A stretch of 64,000 nucleotides of DNA. Origin: Paracoccus pantotrophus (GTDB lineage: Bacteria; Pseudomonadota; Alphaproteobacteria; Rhodobacterales; Rhodobacteraceae). Location: NCBI RefSeq assembly GCF_008824185.1, contig NZ_CP044426.1:876501-940500 (forward strand), in the 5' to 3' direction. Made by a program: the position numbers and the translations under genes. The notes beneath the pieces are model-generated. The model made no database searches and was not told the origin of the DNA. It worked only from the letters and a program-made list of their open reading frames with translations. How positions within the stretch are numbered: the first letter of the stretch is position 1; each line of letters opens with the position of its first letter. Of the stretch, positions 17,341-25,788 are shown in pieces.

Positions 17341-17987
17341 TCCAGCCTCATGTCGTCGGCGAAATCGCCGCCCACATCGGGGTATTTGCCCTGGTCCATG
17401 ATCTCGTCATTGGTCAGCTTGGCCAGTTCGTCGCCATATTTGCGCTGCGCGGCGGCGATATCGGCCTTTTCGATCTCGACGCGGCAGTCGTCCCGGCCGC
17501 TGATTTCAAGCGCCCCGACCAGATCGTAGAAGGTGTAATAGGTCGGGTCATAGACCTGCAGTTCGATCCGCCCATCCTCGGGCCGGATCCGGTCCAGGAG
17601 CGCGCGGATATGGGTCACGACGATCCTGCCCTGCTGATAGCGCACCGCGACCTCCTGCGGTCCCGACAGCGCGACAGGATTGCCGTCGCGGGTCAGGTAG
17701 AGATCGCCGGCGAAATCCTCGGGCCAGTCGCTGAACATGGCGGTCAGGCGGGCGATCTCGTCATCCGTCAGCACGCCGTCGCCGTCCTGGTCCATTTCCA
17801 TATCCTCGACCATCAGCATCGAGGAGAAGTCGTCGAAGGCCCAGACCACGCTGACGGCGCCCAGCCTGCCCTCGCCGTCGAAGCGGAAGGTCAGCCCAGT
17901 GTCGATGAAGACATGCGGATGCGCCTCGGCCCTTGCAAGGGCAAGGATCGACAGCAGGGACAGCAGGACAGGCCGGAGGCAGCGCAT
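17322..17987 (-). CDS. DUF1007 family periplasmic protein
   Basis: A 221-residue secreted protein. A signal peptide (MRCLRPVLLSLLSILALARAEA) precedes the diagnostic HPHVFID, whose His residues could bind metal at the mature N-terminus. An EF-hand-like acidic loop (DQDGDGVLTDDE) lies near residue 70. DUF1007 proteins pair with NicO permeases and may feed or gate them. ATG 17987 was chosen for the signal peptide; the upstream in-frame residues are non-hydrophobic. Expression probably runs leftward from the Zur-box region. Confidence 0.85.
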   Translation of the reverse strand: MRCLRPVLLSLLSILALARAEAHPHVFIDTGLTFRFDGEGRLGAVSVVWAFDDFSSMLMVEDMEMDQDGDGVLTDDEIARLTAMFSDWPEDFAGDLYLTRDGNPVALSGPQEVAVRYQQGRIVVTHIRALLDRIRPEDGRIELQVYDPTYYTFYDLVGALEISGRDDCRVEIEKADIAAAQRKYGDELAKLTNDEIMDQGKYPDVGGDFADDMRLECARPS

Positions 17988-18156
17988 GAGGCATGCCTTA
18001 TGCCGCGGGGATCGGCCGAGGCAAATCACAAAACCGGCGTTCGGACGCCCCTTGCCGATGCGTCGCGGCTTTCACCCCTGCTTGGCCCTCGCCCCTTGTC
18101 GGATTTCCGGCGCGGCAAGGGAAACCGTGAACGACATGCCTTGCCTCCCCGGTTTG

Positions 18157-18174
18157 GTAATGTAATAACATCAC
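18157..18174. promoter_or_regulatory. Zur-type operator between DUF1007 and the AztD-like gene
   Basis: GTAATGTAATAACATCAC, a 7+4+7 palindrome with one mismatched pair, sharing both half-sites with the box at 16277. It lies 115 bp before the AztD-like start and 169 bp before the DUF1007 start in a 302-bp divergent region, so one site could control both directions. TTGCCT (18141) with TAATAA 16 bp on is a weak rightward promoter candidate overlapping it. Confidence 0.75.
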
Positions 18175-18289
18175 GAAAATTCGAATCCGTCATCCCGCGA
18201 TACCAGGAATTGCCAGGAAATGAGCCCCTGCACGGCCGGCCAGCCGCTGCGAGCCGCCGATTCATCCCGAACCCCATGAAGGAGAAACC

Positions 18290-19516
18290 ATGTTCAGACA
18301 TCTCGCGGGCGCCAGCGCGCTGCTGCTGATCCTGGCCGGCGCGGCCGCCGCGCAGGACCACGATCACGACCACGAGGATGTGACGCTTTACCGTGTCTTC
18401 GTCGGCGACCATGAAAAGGGCCAGGTCACGGCGTTCGACCTGTCCGCACCCGACCATCGCTGGACCTTCCCGACCACCGGCCAGGCCAAGCTGTATTCCG
18501 TGGCGGGCGGCGCGGTGGTCGCCGCGGTGCAGTCCGATGCCGATACGGTGCAGTTCATCCAGAGCGGCATCTCGCTCCATGACCACGGCGACCACCGCGA
18601 CATCGAGGTTGTCGATCCCGCGGCCATCGACGCCAGCCTGACCGGCCCGCGGCCCTTCCACCTGGTCGATCACGACGGCAAGGTGGTGCTGAACTACGAC
18701 AATGGCGGCTATGCCGAGATCCTCGACGGGGCCGCGCTGGCCGAGGGCAAGGTCGAGCCGGTCAAGTTCCCGCAGGCCCGCGCCCATCACGGCTTCGTCG
18801 CGCCCTTGGGGGGCAACTGGCTCTCCACCGTCGCCTCGGACGAGAAGGTCGAGGGCGACGCCTCGGTGCCGCGCCTCGGCCTGCAAGCCTTCGATGCCGA
18901 GGGCAGGTCGGCGGGCGAGCTGGCCACCTGCACCGCGATCCATGGCGAGGCCTTCTCGGGCGCCTATCTGGCCGCCGGCTGCAAGGAGGGCGTGCTGACC
19001 GTCAGGGCCGGGGCGAGCGGGCCGGAATACAGGCTGCTGCCCTATCCCGCCGAGCTGCCGCAGGGCGTGACCACCGGCACGCTGCTGGGCTCGACCGGCA
19101 TCCAGGTGTTCCTGGGCAATTACGGCCCCGACGGGCTGGTGGTCATCGACCCGGTGGACGAGCCGCATTACCGCTACATCAAGCTGCCCTTCCGCAGGGT
19201 GGATTTCGCGCTGGACCCCGCCAAGCCCTCGACCGGCTACGTGCTGACCGAGGATGGCAGCCTGCGCCGCATCGACCTGCTGAAGGCCGAGATCGCCGCC
19301 GGCGCCAAGGTGACCGAGCCCTATTCGATGGACGGGCATTGGAACGACCCGCGCCCACGCATCGCCATGGCCGGGGGGGAAATCCTTGTGACCGATCCGA
19401 ATGCCGGCCTTGTCCGCCGCCTCTCGGCCGAGGATCTGACGGAACGCGGCACCGTGCCGGTCGGAGGCGCGCCCTACACCATCGCCGTGACCGGCGGCAG
19501 CGGCCTGACGCATTGA
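18290..19516 (+). CDS. AztD-like periplasmic zinc metallochaperone
   Basis: A 408-residue secreted beta-propeller-type protein. The signal peptide (MFRHLAGASALLLILAGAAAAQ) leads straight into the His/Asp-rich segment DHDHDHEDVTLYRVFVGDH. AztD of Paracoccus, which passes Zn2+ to the solute-binding protein AztC, has the same features. Repeated blade-like stretches follow (GQVTAFDLSAPDHRW, EYRLLPYPAELPQG, VTGGSGLTH). A good ribosome site (GAAGGAG) precedes ATG 18290. No aztABC transporter lies in the window; the neighbours are NicO and DUF1007. It is therefore either a second copy or the chaperone for another importer. Confidence 0.85.
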   Translation: MFRHLAGASALLLILAGAAAAQDHDHDHEDVTLYRVFVGDHEKGQVTAFDLSAPDHRWTFPTTGQAKLYSVAGGAVVAAVQSDADTVQFIQSGISLHDHGDHRDIEVVDPAAIDASLTGPRPFHLVDHDGKVVLNYDNGGYAEILDGAALAEGKVEPVKFPQARAHHGFVAPLGGNWLSTVASDEKVEGDASVPRLGLQAFDAEGRSAGELATCTAIHGEAFSGAYLAAGCKEGVLTVRAGASGPEYRLLPYPAELPQGVTTGTLLGSTGIQVFLGNYGPDGLVVIDPVDEPHYRYIKLPFRRVDFALDPAKPSTGYVLTEDGSLRRIDLLKAEIAAGAKVTEPYSMDGHWNDPRPRIAMAGGEILVTDPNAGLVRRLSAEDLTERGTVPVGGAPYTIAVTGGSGLTH

Positions 19517-19533
19517 CCGCGACGCGGATTGCG

Positions 19534-19560
19534 GAAAAAGGGGGCGGTTTCCCGCCCCCT
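19534..19560 (-). terminator. Rho-independent terminator of the PhoX gene
   Basis: Arms AGGGGGCGG (19539-19547) and CCGCCCCCT (19552-19560), 4-nt loop; read leftward it is followed by TTTTT (19538-19534). It lies 24 bp beyond the PhoX stop and may also serve the rightward AztD-like gene. Confidence 0.75.
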
Positions 19561-19583
19561 GCCCCAAGCCTGCCCGCGGCCCT

Positions 19584-21575
19584 TCAGCCGATCCGGCCGC
19601 CGCCCTGTTTCGTGATCGCCACCACCGCCGGGCGCACCGGCATGTCGTCGCGGAAATCCGGCCAGCGGGTCGACAGGTCCTCGTAATAGGACGGCCGGCC
19701 GTGGCCCTCCCAATCCTCGCCGCCGTCGCCCGGATGCTGCACCGCCACGAAGAAGGTGGTCAGGTCCGGCGTCGGACAGGGGCCGCACATCTCGGCCCCC
19801 ACGGGCACGCGATAGAACAGCCGCGAGGTGCCGCGCGCCGCGCCCTCGACATCCACCGCCCAAAGACCATCCGTGCGCCCGGTATCCGAAGGCGAATTGC
19901 CGTCGGTCGAGACCCAGAGCCGCCCGTCGCTGTCGATGGCGCAATTGTCGGGCATGCCGAACCAGCCATTCGCCGTGGTTGCGGTCGAGAAGGTCGCGCC
20001 CACCTCGGCGATGGAGGGATCGCCGCATTGCAGCAGGATCTCCCAGCTGCCCTTGGTCGCCGCCAGATCGCCCCCGTCCTCGAGAATCTCGATGATATGG
20101 CCGAAGGCATTGTCCACGCGCGGGTTGGCGGCATTCGCCTCTTCGCGCTTGGTGTTGTTGGTCAGCATGACATAGGCCCGGCCGGTCTCGGCATTGGGCT
20201 CGATATCCTCGGGCCGGTCCATCGGCGTCGCACCCAGCAGGTCGGCGGCGCGGCGGGTCTCGATCAGCACGTCGGCCTGGCTCTCGAAGCCGTTCTCGGC
20301 AGTCAGCGGCCCCTGCCCGTGCACCAGCGGCAGCCAGACGAAGCTGCCATCCTCGTCGAAGCGCGCGACGTAAAGCGTGCCTTCGTCCAGCAGGTCCAGG
20401 TTCGCGGCCCGGTCCTCGGGATCATAGCGGCCGGCGGTCACGAACTTGTAGACATAATCGAAACGCTCGTCGTCGCCCAGATAGAAGACGACGCGCCCGT
20501 CCTTGGCCAGCGCGCTCGCCGCCCCCTCATGCTTGAAGCGGCCAAGCGCAGTGCGCTTCTTCGGGGTCGAGTTCGGGTCCATGACATCGACCTCGACGAT
20601 CCAGCCGAAGCGGTTGGGCTCGTTCGGTTCCTTGCCGATGTCGAAGCGGTCGTGGAACTTGCCCCAGGCATAGCTGTCCTCGGGGATGCCCATGCGCTTG
20701 TAGTTCTCGGCCTCGGGGTGGCCTTTGGGCAGCGCGCCGGTGAAATAGCCGTGGATGTTCTCCTCGGCCATGATGTAGGTGCCCCAGGGCGTGACGCCGC
20801 CAGCGCAGTTGTTGATCGTGCCCAGCACATTCGTGCCGGTCGGATCCGCCGCAGTCTGCATGCGCGCATGCCCGGCGGCCGGGCCGCGGATCTCCATCGG
20901 CGTCTTGGCGGTGATGCGGCGGTTCAGCGCCCCGTCCAGCACCGGCTGCCATTTGCCGTCCACCTTGCGGATCTCGATCACCGTGCCGCCATGGGCGGCC
21001 ATCTCGATGTCCACGCGCGCCTCGGTCGCCTCGGCGACGGCGATCTTGCCGTTCTCGACGGTGACGATGCCGGGGAACATCAGGTGTTCGTTGGTATATT
21101 CGTGATTGACCACCAGCAGGCCGCGGTCATCGGCGCCGTTCAGCGGGATGAAGCCCACGAAATCGTTGTTATAGCCGAACTGGCGTTCCTGCGCGGCTTC
21201 GGACTGGTTCAGCGGGTCGAAGTCCGGCGCATCGGCAAAGACCTTGTCGCCCCAGCGCAGCAGGATGTCGGCGTCATAGCCCTGGGCGACGTGATGGTCG
21301 GCATCGACGCCGGCCGTTACCTCGGGGAAATCGAAGGCCGAACCTTCCGGCGCGCCTTGCGCCCTGGCCTCGTCGGCGGCCAGCAGGGCGAAGGGGCTGA
21401 CGGTGGCCGAGATGGCGGTCGCGGCCATGGATCCCTTGAGGAAGCCGCGGCGCGAGAAGCGGGCGGCGATGATCTCGCCCATGGTGCGGTTGTCGGTCGG
21501 GTTGTGGCCCGGTCCGTCGGCCTCCTCCAGCTGGCTGGTGCGGAAGACATGGCGGGAAGGGTGTTGCTCGGTCAT
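19584..21575 (-). CDS. PhoX-family (DUF839) Tat-exported alkaline phosphatase
   Basis: A 663-residue periplasmic phosphatase-type protein. The twin-arginine signal FSRRGFLKGSMAATAISA appears near residue 43, behind a long hydrophilic N-terminus as usual for PhoX. Family blocks are FGYNNDFVGFIPL, VVNHEYTNEHLMFPG, NNCAGGVTPWGTYIMAEEN, DNCAIDSDGRLWVSTDGN and GAEMCGPCPTPDLTTFF. PhoX enzymes use Ca2+/Fe3+ to hydrolyse phosphate esters. ATG 21575 is used. No Pho box was identified upstream. Confidence 0.9.
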   Translation of the reverse strand: MTEQHPSRHVFRTSQLEEADGPGHNPTDNRTMGEIIAARFSRRGFLKGSMAATAISATVSPFALLAADEARAQGAPEGSAFDFPEVTAGVDADHHVAQGYDADILLRWGDKVFADAPDFDPLNQSEAAQERQFGYNNDFVGFIPLNGADDRGLLVVNHEYTNEHLMFPGIVTVENGKIAVAEATEARVDIEMAAHGGTVIEIRKVDGKWQPVLDGALNRRITAKTPMEIRGPAAGHARMQTAADPTGTNVLGTINNCAGGVTPWGTYIMAEENIHGYFTGALPKGHPEAENYKRMGIPEDSYAWGKFHDRFDIGKEPNEPNRFGWIVEVDVMDPNSTPKKRTALGRFKHEGAASALAKDGRVVFYLGDDERFDYVYKFVTAGRYDPEDRAANLDLLDEGTLYVARFDEDGSFVWLPLVHGQGPLTAENGFESQADVLIETRRAADLLGATPMDRPEDIEPNAETGRAYVMLTNNTKREEANAANPRVDNAFGHIIEILEDGGDLAATKGSWEILLQCGDPSIAEVGATFSTATTANGWFGMPDNCAIDSDGRLWVSTDGNSPSDTGRTDGLWAVDVEGAARGTSRLFYRVPVGAEMCGPCPTPDLTTFFVAVQHPGDGGEDWEGHGRPSYYEDLSTRWPDFRDDMPVRPAVVAITKQGGGRIG

Positions 21576-21750
21576 GGGACGCTCCTGGCTGATGGCGCGG
21601 CCCCGCAAGAAGCCGGGGCTGCCCGGCGTTCCATAACCGGCCAGTCTGACCGAAAGGTGACAGCCCGGCCCGCCCCAGCCGGGCCCTTGACCTTTCTGGG
21701 GCAAGAAGCCCTATTCTTTCGACCCGTATCCAACTGAGGAGGGTTTTCCC

Positions 21751-21861
21751 GTGAAGCTCCACATCCCCGACATTCCCCGCGGCGCCTGCGCGTGCCCGGC
21801 CGGCTTGGCCGTTCTCCGGACGAGCCCCGCGCGCCCCTCGATCCCGAGGAGGTTCGGATGA
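21751..21861 (+). CDS. Small ORF (36 aa) translationally coupled to the DUF305 gene
   Basis: A GTG-initiated 36-codon frame with a strong ribosome site (GAGGAGGG, 21736-21743). It ends in TGA (21859-21861), overlapping the DUF305 ATG as ATGA. The peptide starts (M)KLHIPDIPRGACACPAG, has a Cys-x-Cys pair, then a basic Pro/Arg/Ser-rich tail. No homology is recognised. Placement and coupling suggest a leader peptide controlling the copper-associated DUF305 gene, but a chance frame or decayed gene cannot be excluded. Confidence 0.45.
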   Translation: MKLHIPDIPRGACACPAGLAVLRTSPARPSIPRRFG

Positions 21862-22232
21862 ACAGGCTGACACCGATCCTTTTTGCCGGCGCGGTCGCGA
21901 TCTCGGCCGGGTTTGCCCTTGCGCAAAGCGGCGATGGCGACGGGCACGGCCATCACATGGACGCGGGCCATGCCGACAGCCCCTCGACCCAGGCCTATGT
22001 CGCGGCGATGGACAGGATGCATGCCGATATGATGATCGAGCATACCGGCGATGCCGATGTCGATTTCATGCGCGGCATGATCCCGCATCACCAGGGTGCC
22101 ATCGACATGGCCAGGGTGGTGCTTGAGCACGGCTCGGACCCCGAGGTGCGCAAGCTGGCCGAGGAGGTCATCAAGGCCCAGGAGGCCGAAATCGCCATGA
22201 TGCGGAAATGGCTGGAGGATCGCGGAAAATAA
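21858..22232 (+). CDS. DUF305 domain-containing periplasmic protein (CopM-like)
   Basis: A 124-residue secreted protein with a signal peptide (MNRLTPILFAGAVAISAGFALAQ). Next come a His/Asp-rich stretch (GHGHHMDAGHAD) and the DUF305 core MHADMMIEHTGDADVDFMRG and MIPHHQGAIDMARVVLEHG. Met and His clusters fit Cu(I)/Ag(I) binding, as in CopM. The ribosome site GAGGAGG precedes ATG 21858. It is coupled to a small upstream ORF. Confidence 0.88.
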   Translation: MNRLTPILFAGAVAISAGFALAQSGDGDGHGHHMDAGHADSPSTQAYVAAMDRMHADMMIEHTGDADVDFMRGMIPHHQGAIDMARVVLEHGSDPEVRKLAEEVIKAQEAEIAMMRKWLEDRGK

Positions 22233-22238
22233 CCCGGT

Positions 22239-22607
22239 CCAGGCCCTGGGGTCGCGGCGCTCCTGGATGCCGGCGGGGCCGAGCAGCATGGCATTGGCAT
22301 GGCTTTCGGCACATTCGCGCTGGCGGCGGCATCGCCGGTCCGCCTGCGCCAGCACATGAGCGGCGCCAGCCGCTGCACCGCCTGCAAAAGATCGGCAAGT
22401 CCTGGTGTTCCATGGGACGGCCAGGGCTGTGTCGAGCCAAGCCTCGACCACCGGCAGGCCGGCCGGTGCCGCCCCTTGGTCCCCAACCGAGAGGATTGCC
22501 TCGGAAATGCCCTGAAGCGAGGCCGGCGAATTGCCGTCACGGGCGCGTGCCCGCATGGCGGGCAAGGCGACATCGAGAAAGCCTTGCCAAGCCTGGTGTC
22601 TCGGCAT
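22239..22607 (-). pseudogene. DMSP-lyase-family (cupin) remnant, frameshifted and truncated
   Basis: On the minus strand an ATG at 22607 opens MPRHQAWQGFLDVALPAM and continues to LPVVEAWLDTAL. Homology then moves to another frame (LADLLQAVQRLAPLMCWRRR, TGDAAASANVP) and back to the first (ESHANAMLLGPAGIQERRDP). In intact members such a stretch, with ANxxxxHANAMLLGPGG, leads into the cupin metal site; here everything after about 22239 is missing. Two compensating frame changes plus truncation make this non-functional. The family call is from memory of the N-terminal pattern and is moderately sure. Confidence 0.6.
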
Positions 22608-22666
22608 TTCGGTTCACCTCCCGGATGCAGCATGGCGTCGGCGTGCCTCCCCGCTCCCCTGGTGCC

Positions 22667-24703
22667 TCACAGATCCTTGAGCAGCCGCAGCGCGTCGTAG
22701 ATCGCGGCATGGGTGTTGCGGGCGGCGACGGCATCGCCGATGCGGTAGAGGCGGAAGCGGCCCCCGGGGTTCTTGCGCACCTCCTGCAACCCGCCGGTGG
22801 TCAGCGCCTCGTAATCGACCTCGCCCAGGTTCGAGGAGAGCGGCTTCAACTCGAAATAGAGCTCGTCCAGCGGCCGGGTGCCGTGGTTGACCACCACCTG
22901 GTCGACGATGCGCTCGCGGGTGAAGGCGCCGTAATCGCTGCCCAGGCGCGCGCGCAGCCGGTTGCCCTCGCGCGTCACCGAGCGGAGCCGCCAGGTGACG
23001 GTGAAGGTGGTGTCGCGCTTTTGCAGGTTGCGCATATAGGGCACCAGGTTCATCGCCATCACCTCGGGCGAGAAGCTGCGGTCCGGGGTCACGATCTCGA
23101 CCGCGGCGCCGCTGGCCGAGATCAGGTCGGCGGCCTGCAGCGCCGCATGGTCGCCGGCATCGTCGAAGATCAGCACGTTCTGGCCCGGCTTCACGTCGCC
23201 CGACAGGATGTCCCAGGCGGATGAGACCAGCTCGTTGCCCTGCTCCAGCACCTCGACATGCGGCAGCCCGCCGGTGGCGACGATCACCTCGTCGGGCTCG
23301 GTGGCCAGCACCTCGGCCGCATCGGCGAAGGTGTTGAAGCGGAACTTCACGCCATGCTTCTCGCATTGCGCCATGCGCCAGGCGATGATCGAGATCATCT
23401 CGCGGCGGCGCTCGTCCAGCGCGGTCAGGCGGATCTGGCCGCCGGGCTGGTCGGCGGCCTCGAAGACGGTGACGGCATGGCCGCGCTCGGCCGCGACGCG
23501 GGCGGCCTCCATGCCGGCGGGACCGGCGCCGACCACGGTGATGCGCTTCTTCGCCGGGGCGGGCGGGATGGTGTGCGGCATGGTCTGCTCGCGCCCGGTG
23601 GCGGCATTGTGCAGGCAGAAGGCCATGCCGCCCTGGTAGATGCGGTCGAGACAGTAATTGGCGCCGACGCAGGGGCGGATGTCGTCCTCGCGGCCTAGGG
23701 TCACCTTGCGGACCAGATGCGGGTCGGCCATATGCGCCCGCGTCATGCCGACCATGTCGAGAAGCCCCGCGGCGATGGCGTGGCGGGCGGTCGGCACGTC
23801 GGGGATCTTGGCGGCGTGGAAGGTCGGGAAGCCGGTGGCCTTGCGGATCTGCCCGGCGAAGTCCAGATGCGGGGCGTTGCGCATGCCCTGCACCGGGATC
23901 ACGTCGGTCAGCCCGGCATCGGTGTCGATATGGCCCTTGACCACGTTCAGGAAGTCGACCAGCCCGCTGTCCTTGAGCTTTTGCGAGATCGCCAGCCCGT
24001 CCTCGGCGGTCAGCCCGCCCGGCAGGTCCTCGTCGCCGGTATAGCGCACGCCCAGGATGAAATCCTCGCCGCAGCGTGCGCGGATGCCGCGCAGCACGTC
24101 GAAGGTGAAGCGCAGCCGGTTGTCGAGGCTGCCGCCATAGGGGCCATCGAGGTCGTTGGTCAGCGGCGACCAGAACTGGTCCATCAGATGGCCGTAGGCC
24201 TGTATCTCAAGCCCGTCGAGCCCCGCGGCCTTCATGCGCTCGGCCGCATCGACATAGTCGCCGATGATGCGCTCGATGTCCCAGTCCTCCATCTTCTTCG
24301 GGAACGAGCGATGCGCCGCCTCGCGCTCAAAGCTGGGCGAGACGACGGGCAGCCAGTCGGCCTTGTCCCAGCGGGTGCGCCGGCCCAGATGGGTGAGCTG
24401 GATCATCACCGCGCAGCCGTGGTCGTGGCATTCGTCGGTCAGCTTCTTCATCCAGCCGACCACCTCGTCCTTCCAGGCCAGGATATTGTTGAACACCGGC
24501 GGGCTGTCGCGCGAGACCGAGGCCGAGCCGGCGGTCATGGTCAGCGCCACCCCGGCCTTGGCGCGCTCGACATGATAGGCGCGGTAGCGGTCCTTGGGCA
24601 TGCCGTCCTCGGGATAGGCCGGCTCGTGGCTGGTGATCATGATGCGGTTGCGCAGCACCAGGTGCTTCAGCTGATAGGGCTGCAGAAGGGGATCGTTCGA
24701 CAT
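22667..24703 (-). CDS. NADH:flavin oxidoreductase, dimethylglycine / N-methylproline demethylase type
   Basis: A 678-residue flavoenzyme. The N-terminal half is an FMN TIM barrel of the 2,4-dienoyl-CoA reductase kind (LVLRNRIMITSHEP, GLDGLEIQAYGHLMDQFWSP). A cysteine cluster near residue 345 (RPCVGANYCLDRIYQGG, then AFC) would bind an Fe-S cluster; the second Cys of the usual CxxC is replaced. The C-terminal half has a Rossmann FAD site (ITVVGAGPAGMEAARVAAERG). The overall shape resembles DgcA or stachydrine (N-methylproline) demethylases, so oxidative N-demethylation is likely but the substrate is inference. Divergent from a TetR regulator. Confidence 0.8.
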   Translation of the reverse strand: MSNDPLLQPYQLKHLVLRNRIMITSHEPAYPEDGMPKDRYRAYHVERAKAGVALTMTAGSASVSRDSPPVFNNILAWKDEVVGWMKKLTDECHDHGCAVMIQLTHLGRRTRWDKADWLPVVSPSFEREAAHRSFPKKMEDWDIERIIGDYVDAAERMKAAGLDGLEIQAYGHLMDQFWSPLTNDLDGPYGGSLDNRLRFTFDVLRGIRARCGEDFILGVRYTGDEDLPGGLTAEDGLAISQKLKDSGLVDFLNVVKGHIDTDAGLTDVIPVQGMRNAPHLDFAGQIRKATGFPTFHAAKIPDVPTARHAIAAGLLDMVGMTRAHMADPHLVRKVTLGREDDIRPCVGANYCLDRIYQGGMAFCLHNAATGREQTMPHTIPPAPAKKRITVVGAGPAGMEAARVAAERGHAVTVFEAADQPGGQIRLTALDERRREMISIIAWRMAQCEKHGVKFRFNTFADAAEVLATEPDEVIVATGGLPHVEVLEQGNELVSSAWDILSGDVKPGQNVLIFDDAGDHAALQAADLISASGAAVEIVTPDRSFSPEVMAMNLVPYMRNLQKRDTTFTVTWRLRSVTREGNRLRARLGSDYGAFTRERIVDQVVVNHGTRPLDELYFELKPLSSNLGEVDYEALTTGGLQEVRKNPGGRFRLYRIGDAVAARNTHAAIYDALRLLKDL

Positions 24704-24851
24704 CGGCTCTGCCTGTGCGGGGTGGGGAGTCGCCGTTCAGGATCGGGGTAATGTTCATATGTGTCAATTAAAAAATCAATCATGCACACAACGGGATCAT
24801 GACAGGACATTTTTTCTTGCGGCGAATCGAATACCGGGCTACTGCAAGGGC
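24704..24851. promoter_or_regulatory. Divergent control region of the demethylase-like and TetR genes
   Basis: 148 bp, locally AT-rich (GTGTCAATTAAAAAATCAAT). TTGACA reads leftward at 24767-24762, a good -35 for the flavoenzyme, though no clear -10 follows. TGTGT (24760-24764) and ACACA (about 24784-24788) form widely spaced inverted half-sites that could bind the TetR protein. Candidate only. Confidence 0.35.
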
Positions 24852-25493
24852 ATGAGAAATCGTGCAGCAACCGCTGAAACCGGATGGCGTGGGTCGCGTG
24901 AGGGCTGGCTGGAGGCCGGCTACCAGGCGCTGATCGACGGCGGCATCGACGCGGTGAAGATCCAGCCCCTGGCCCGGCATCTGAACCTGTCGCGCACCAG
25001 CTTCTACTGGTTCTTCGAGGATCGCGAGGCGCTGCTGACCGCGCTGATCGACGGCTGGGAGGAGCGGACGACCGATCCCCTGGTCAAGGCGGCGCAAGAA
25101 TATGCCGAGAGCCGGGCGGAGGCGATGCTGAACGTGCTGGCCTGCTTTCTGTCGGGGGTCTTCGACAGCAAGCTGGAATTCGCGGTGCGCAGCTGGGCCT
25201 TGCAGGACGACACGGTGGCCGTGCGCGTCGCGGCTGCGGACGAGACGCGGCTTTCGGCGCTGCGCGAGATGCTGGTGCGCTGGGGGCATGGCGAGCAGGA
25301 GGCCGACGTGCGGGCGCGCACCATCTATCTGACGCAGATCGGCTATATCTCGATGCGGGTGCAGGAGGAGCTGGAAACCCGGCTCGCGCGCATCCCGACC
25401 TATGTCGAGATCTATACCGGGCAGAGCGCCGAGCCGCGCGAGATCGCCCGCTTCAACGCCCGGGTGAAAACCGCCGCCAAGCCGCCACCGTAA
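24852..25493 (+). CDS. TetR/AcrR family transcriptional regulator
   Basis: A 213-residue repressor-type protein. The N-terminal helix-turn-helix is GYQALIDGGIDAVKIQPLAR followed by LNLSRTSFYWFFEDREALL. The C-terminal all-helical ligand domain shows no known specificity (AREAMLNV, TIYLTQIGYISMRVQEE regions). ATG 24852 has AAGGG just upstream; the longer frame from 24759 would run into the promoter region. It is divergent from the demethylase-like gene and probably controls it. Confidence 0.88.
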   Translation: MRNRAATAETGWRGSREGWLEAGYQALIDGGIDAVKIQPLARHLNLSRTSFYWFFEDREALLTALIDGWEERTTDPLVKAAQEYAESRAEAMLNVLACFLSGVFDSKLEFAVRSWALQDDTVAVRVAAADETRLSALREMLVRWGHGEQEADVRARTIYLTQIGYISMRVQEELETRLARIPTYVEIYTGQSAEPREIARFNARVKTAAKPPP

Positions 25494-25788
25494 CAGCGCC
25501 CCGGCAGCGATATGGAGAGGCTGCCGGTTCGAGCGGGTTTCGGTCAAGGTGCCGCGCCAGGGCGGCGACGCTTCATCGACTGCAGCATCGCCGGGCTTCC
25601 GTTTGCTCTGCAAACTCGGCCTGCTGCCGCGTCGCACGGCGTGCGCATGGCGTGCCGACCCTGATCGCGGACGCGGCCTGCGCGGTGCCGGCCCCCCGAT
25701 TCCCTGTAAGCGTTGCACCTGACCCCGCTCGCAGGCTCTGAACGCCAGCCTGTGCCGGTGTAATGCTGTCTCGAACCCGAAGGACAGC
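25494..25788. other. Intergenic stretch, nothing recognised
   Basis: 295 bp between the TetR gene and the transposase fragment. No frame shows recognisable homology and there is no clear terminator; probably eroded insertion DNA. Confidence 0.4.

Noticed and set aside
19701..21737. A 678-codon rightward open frame
   Set aside because: Antisense shadow of the PhoX gene, His/Gln/Arg/Gly-biased without any domain.
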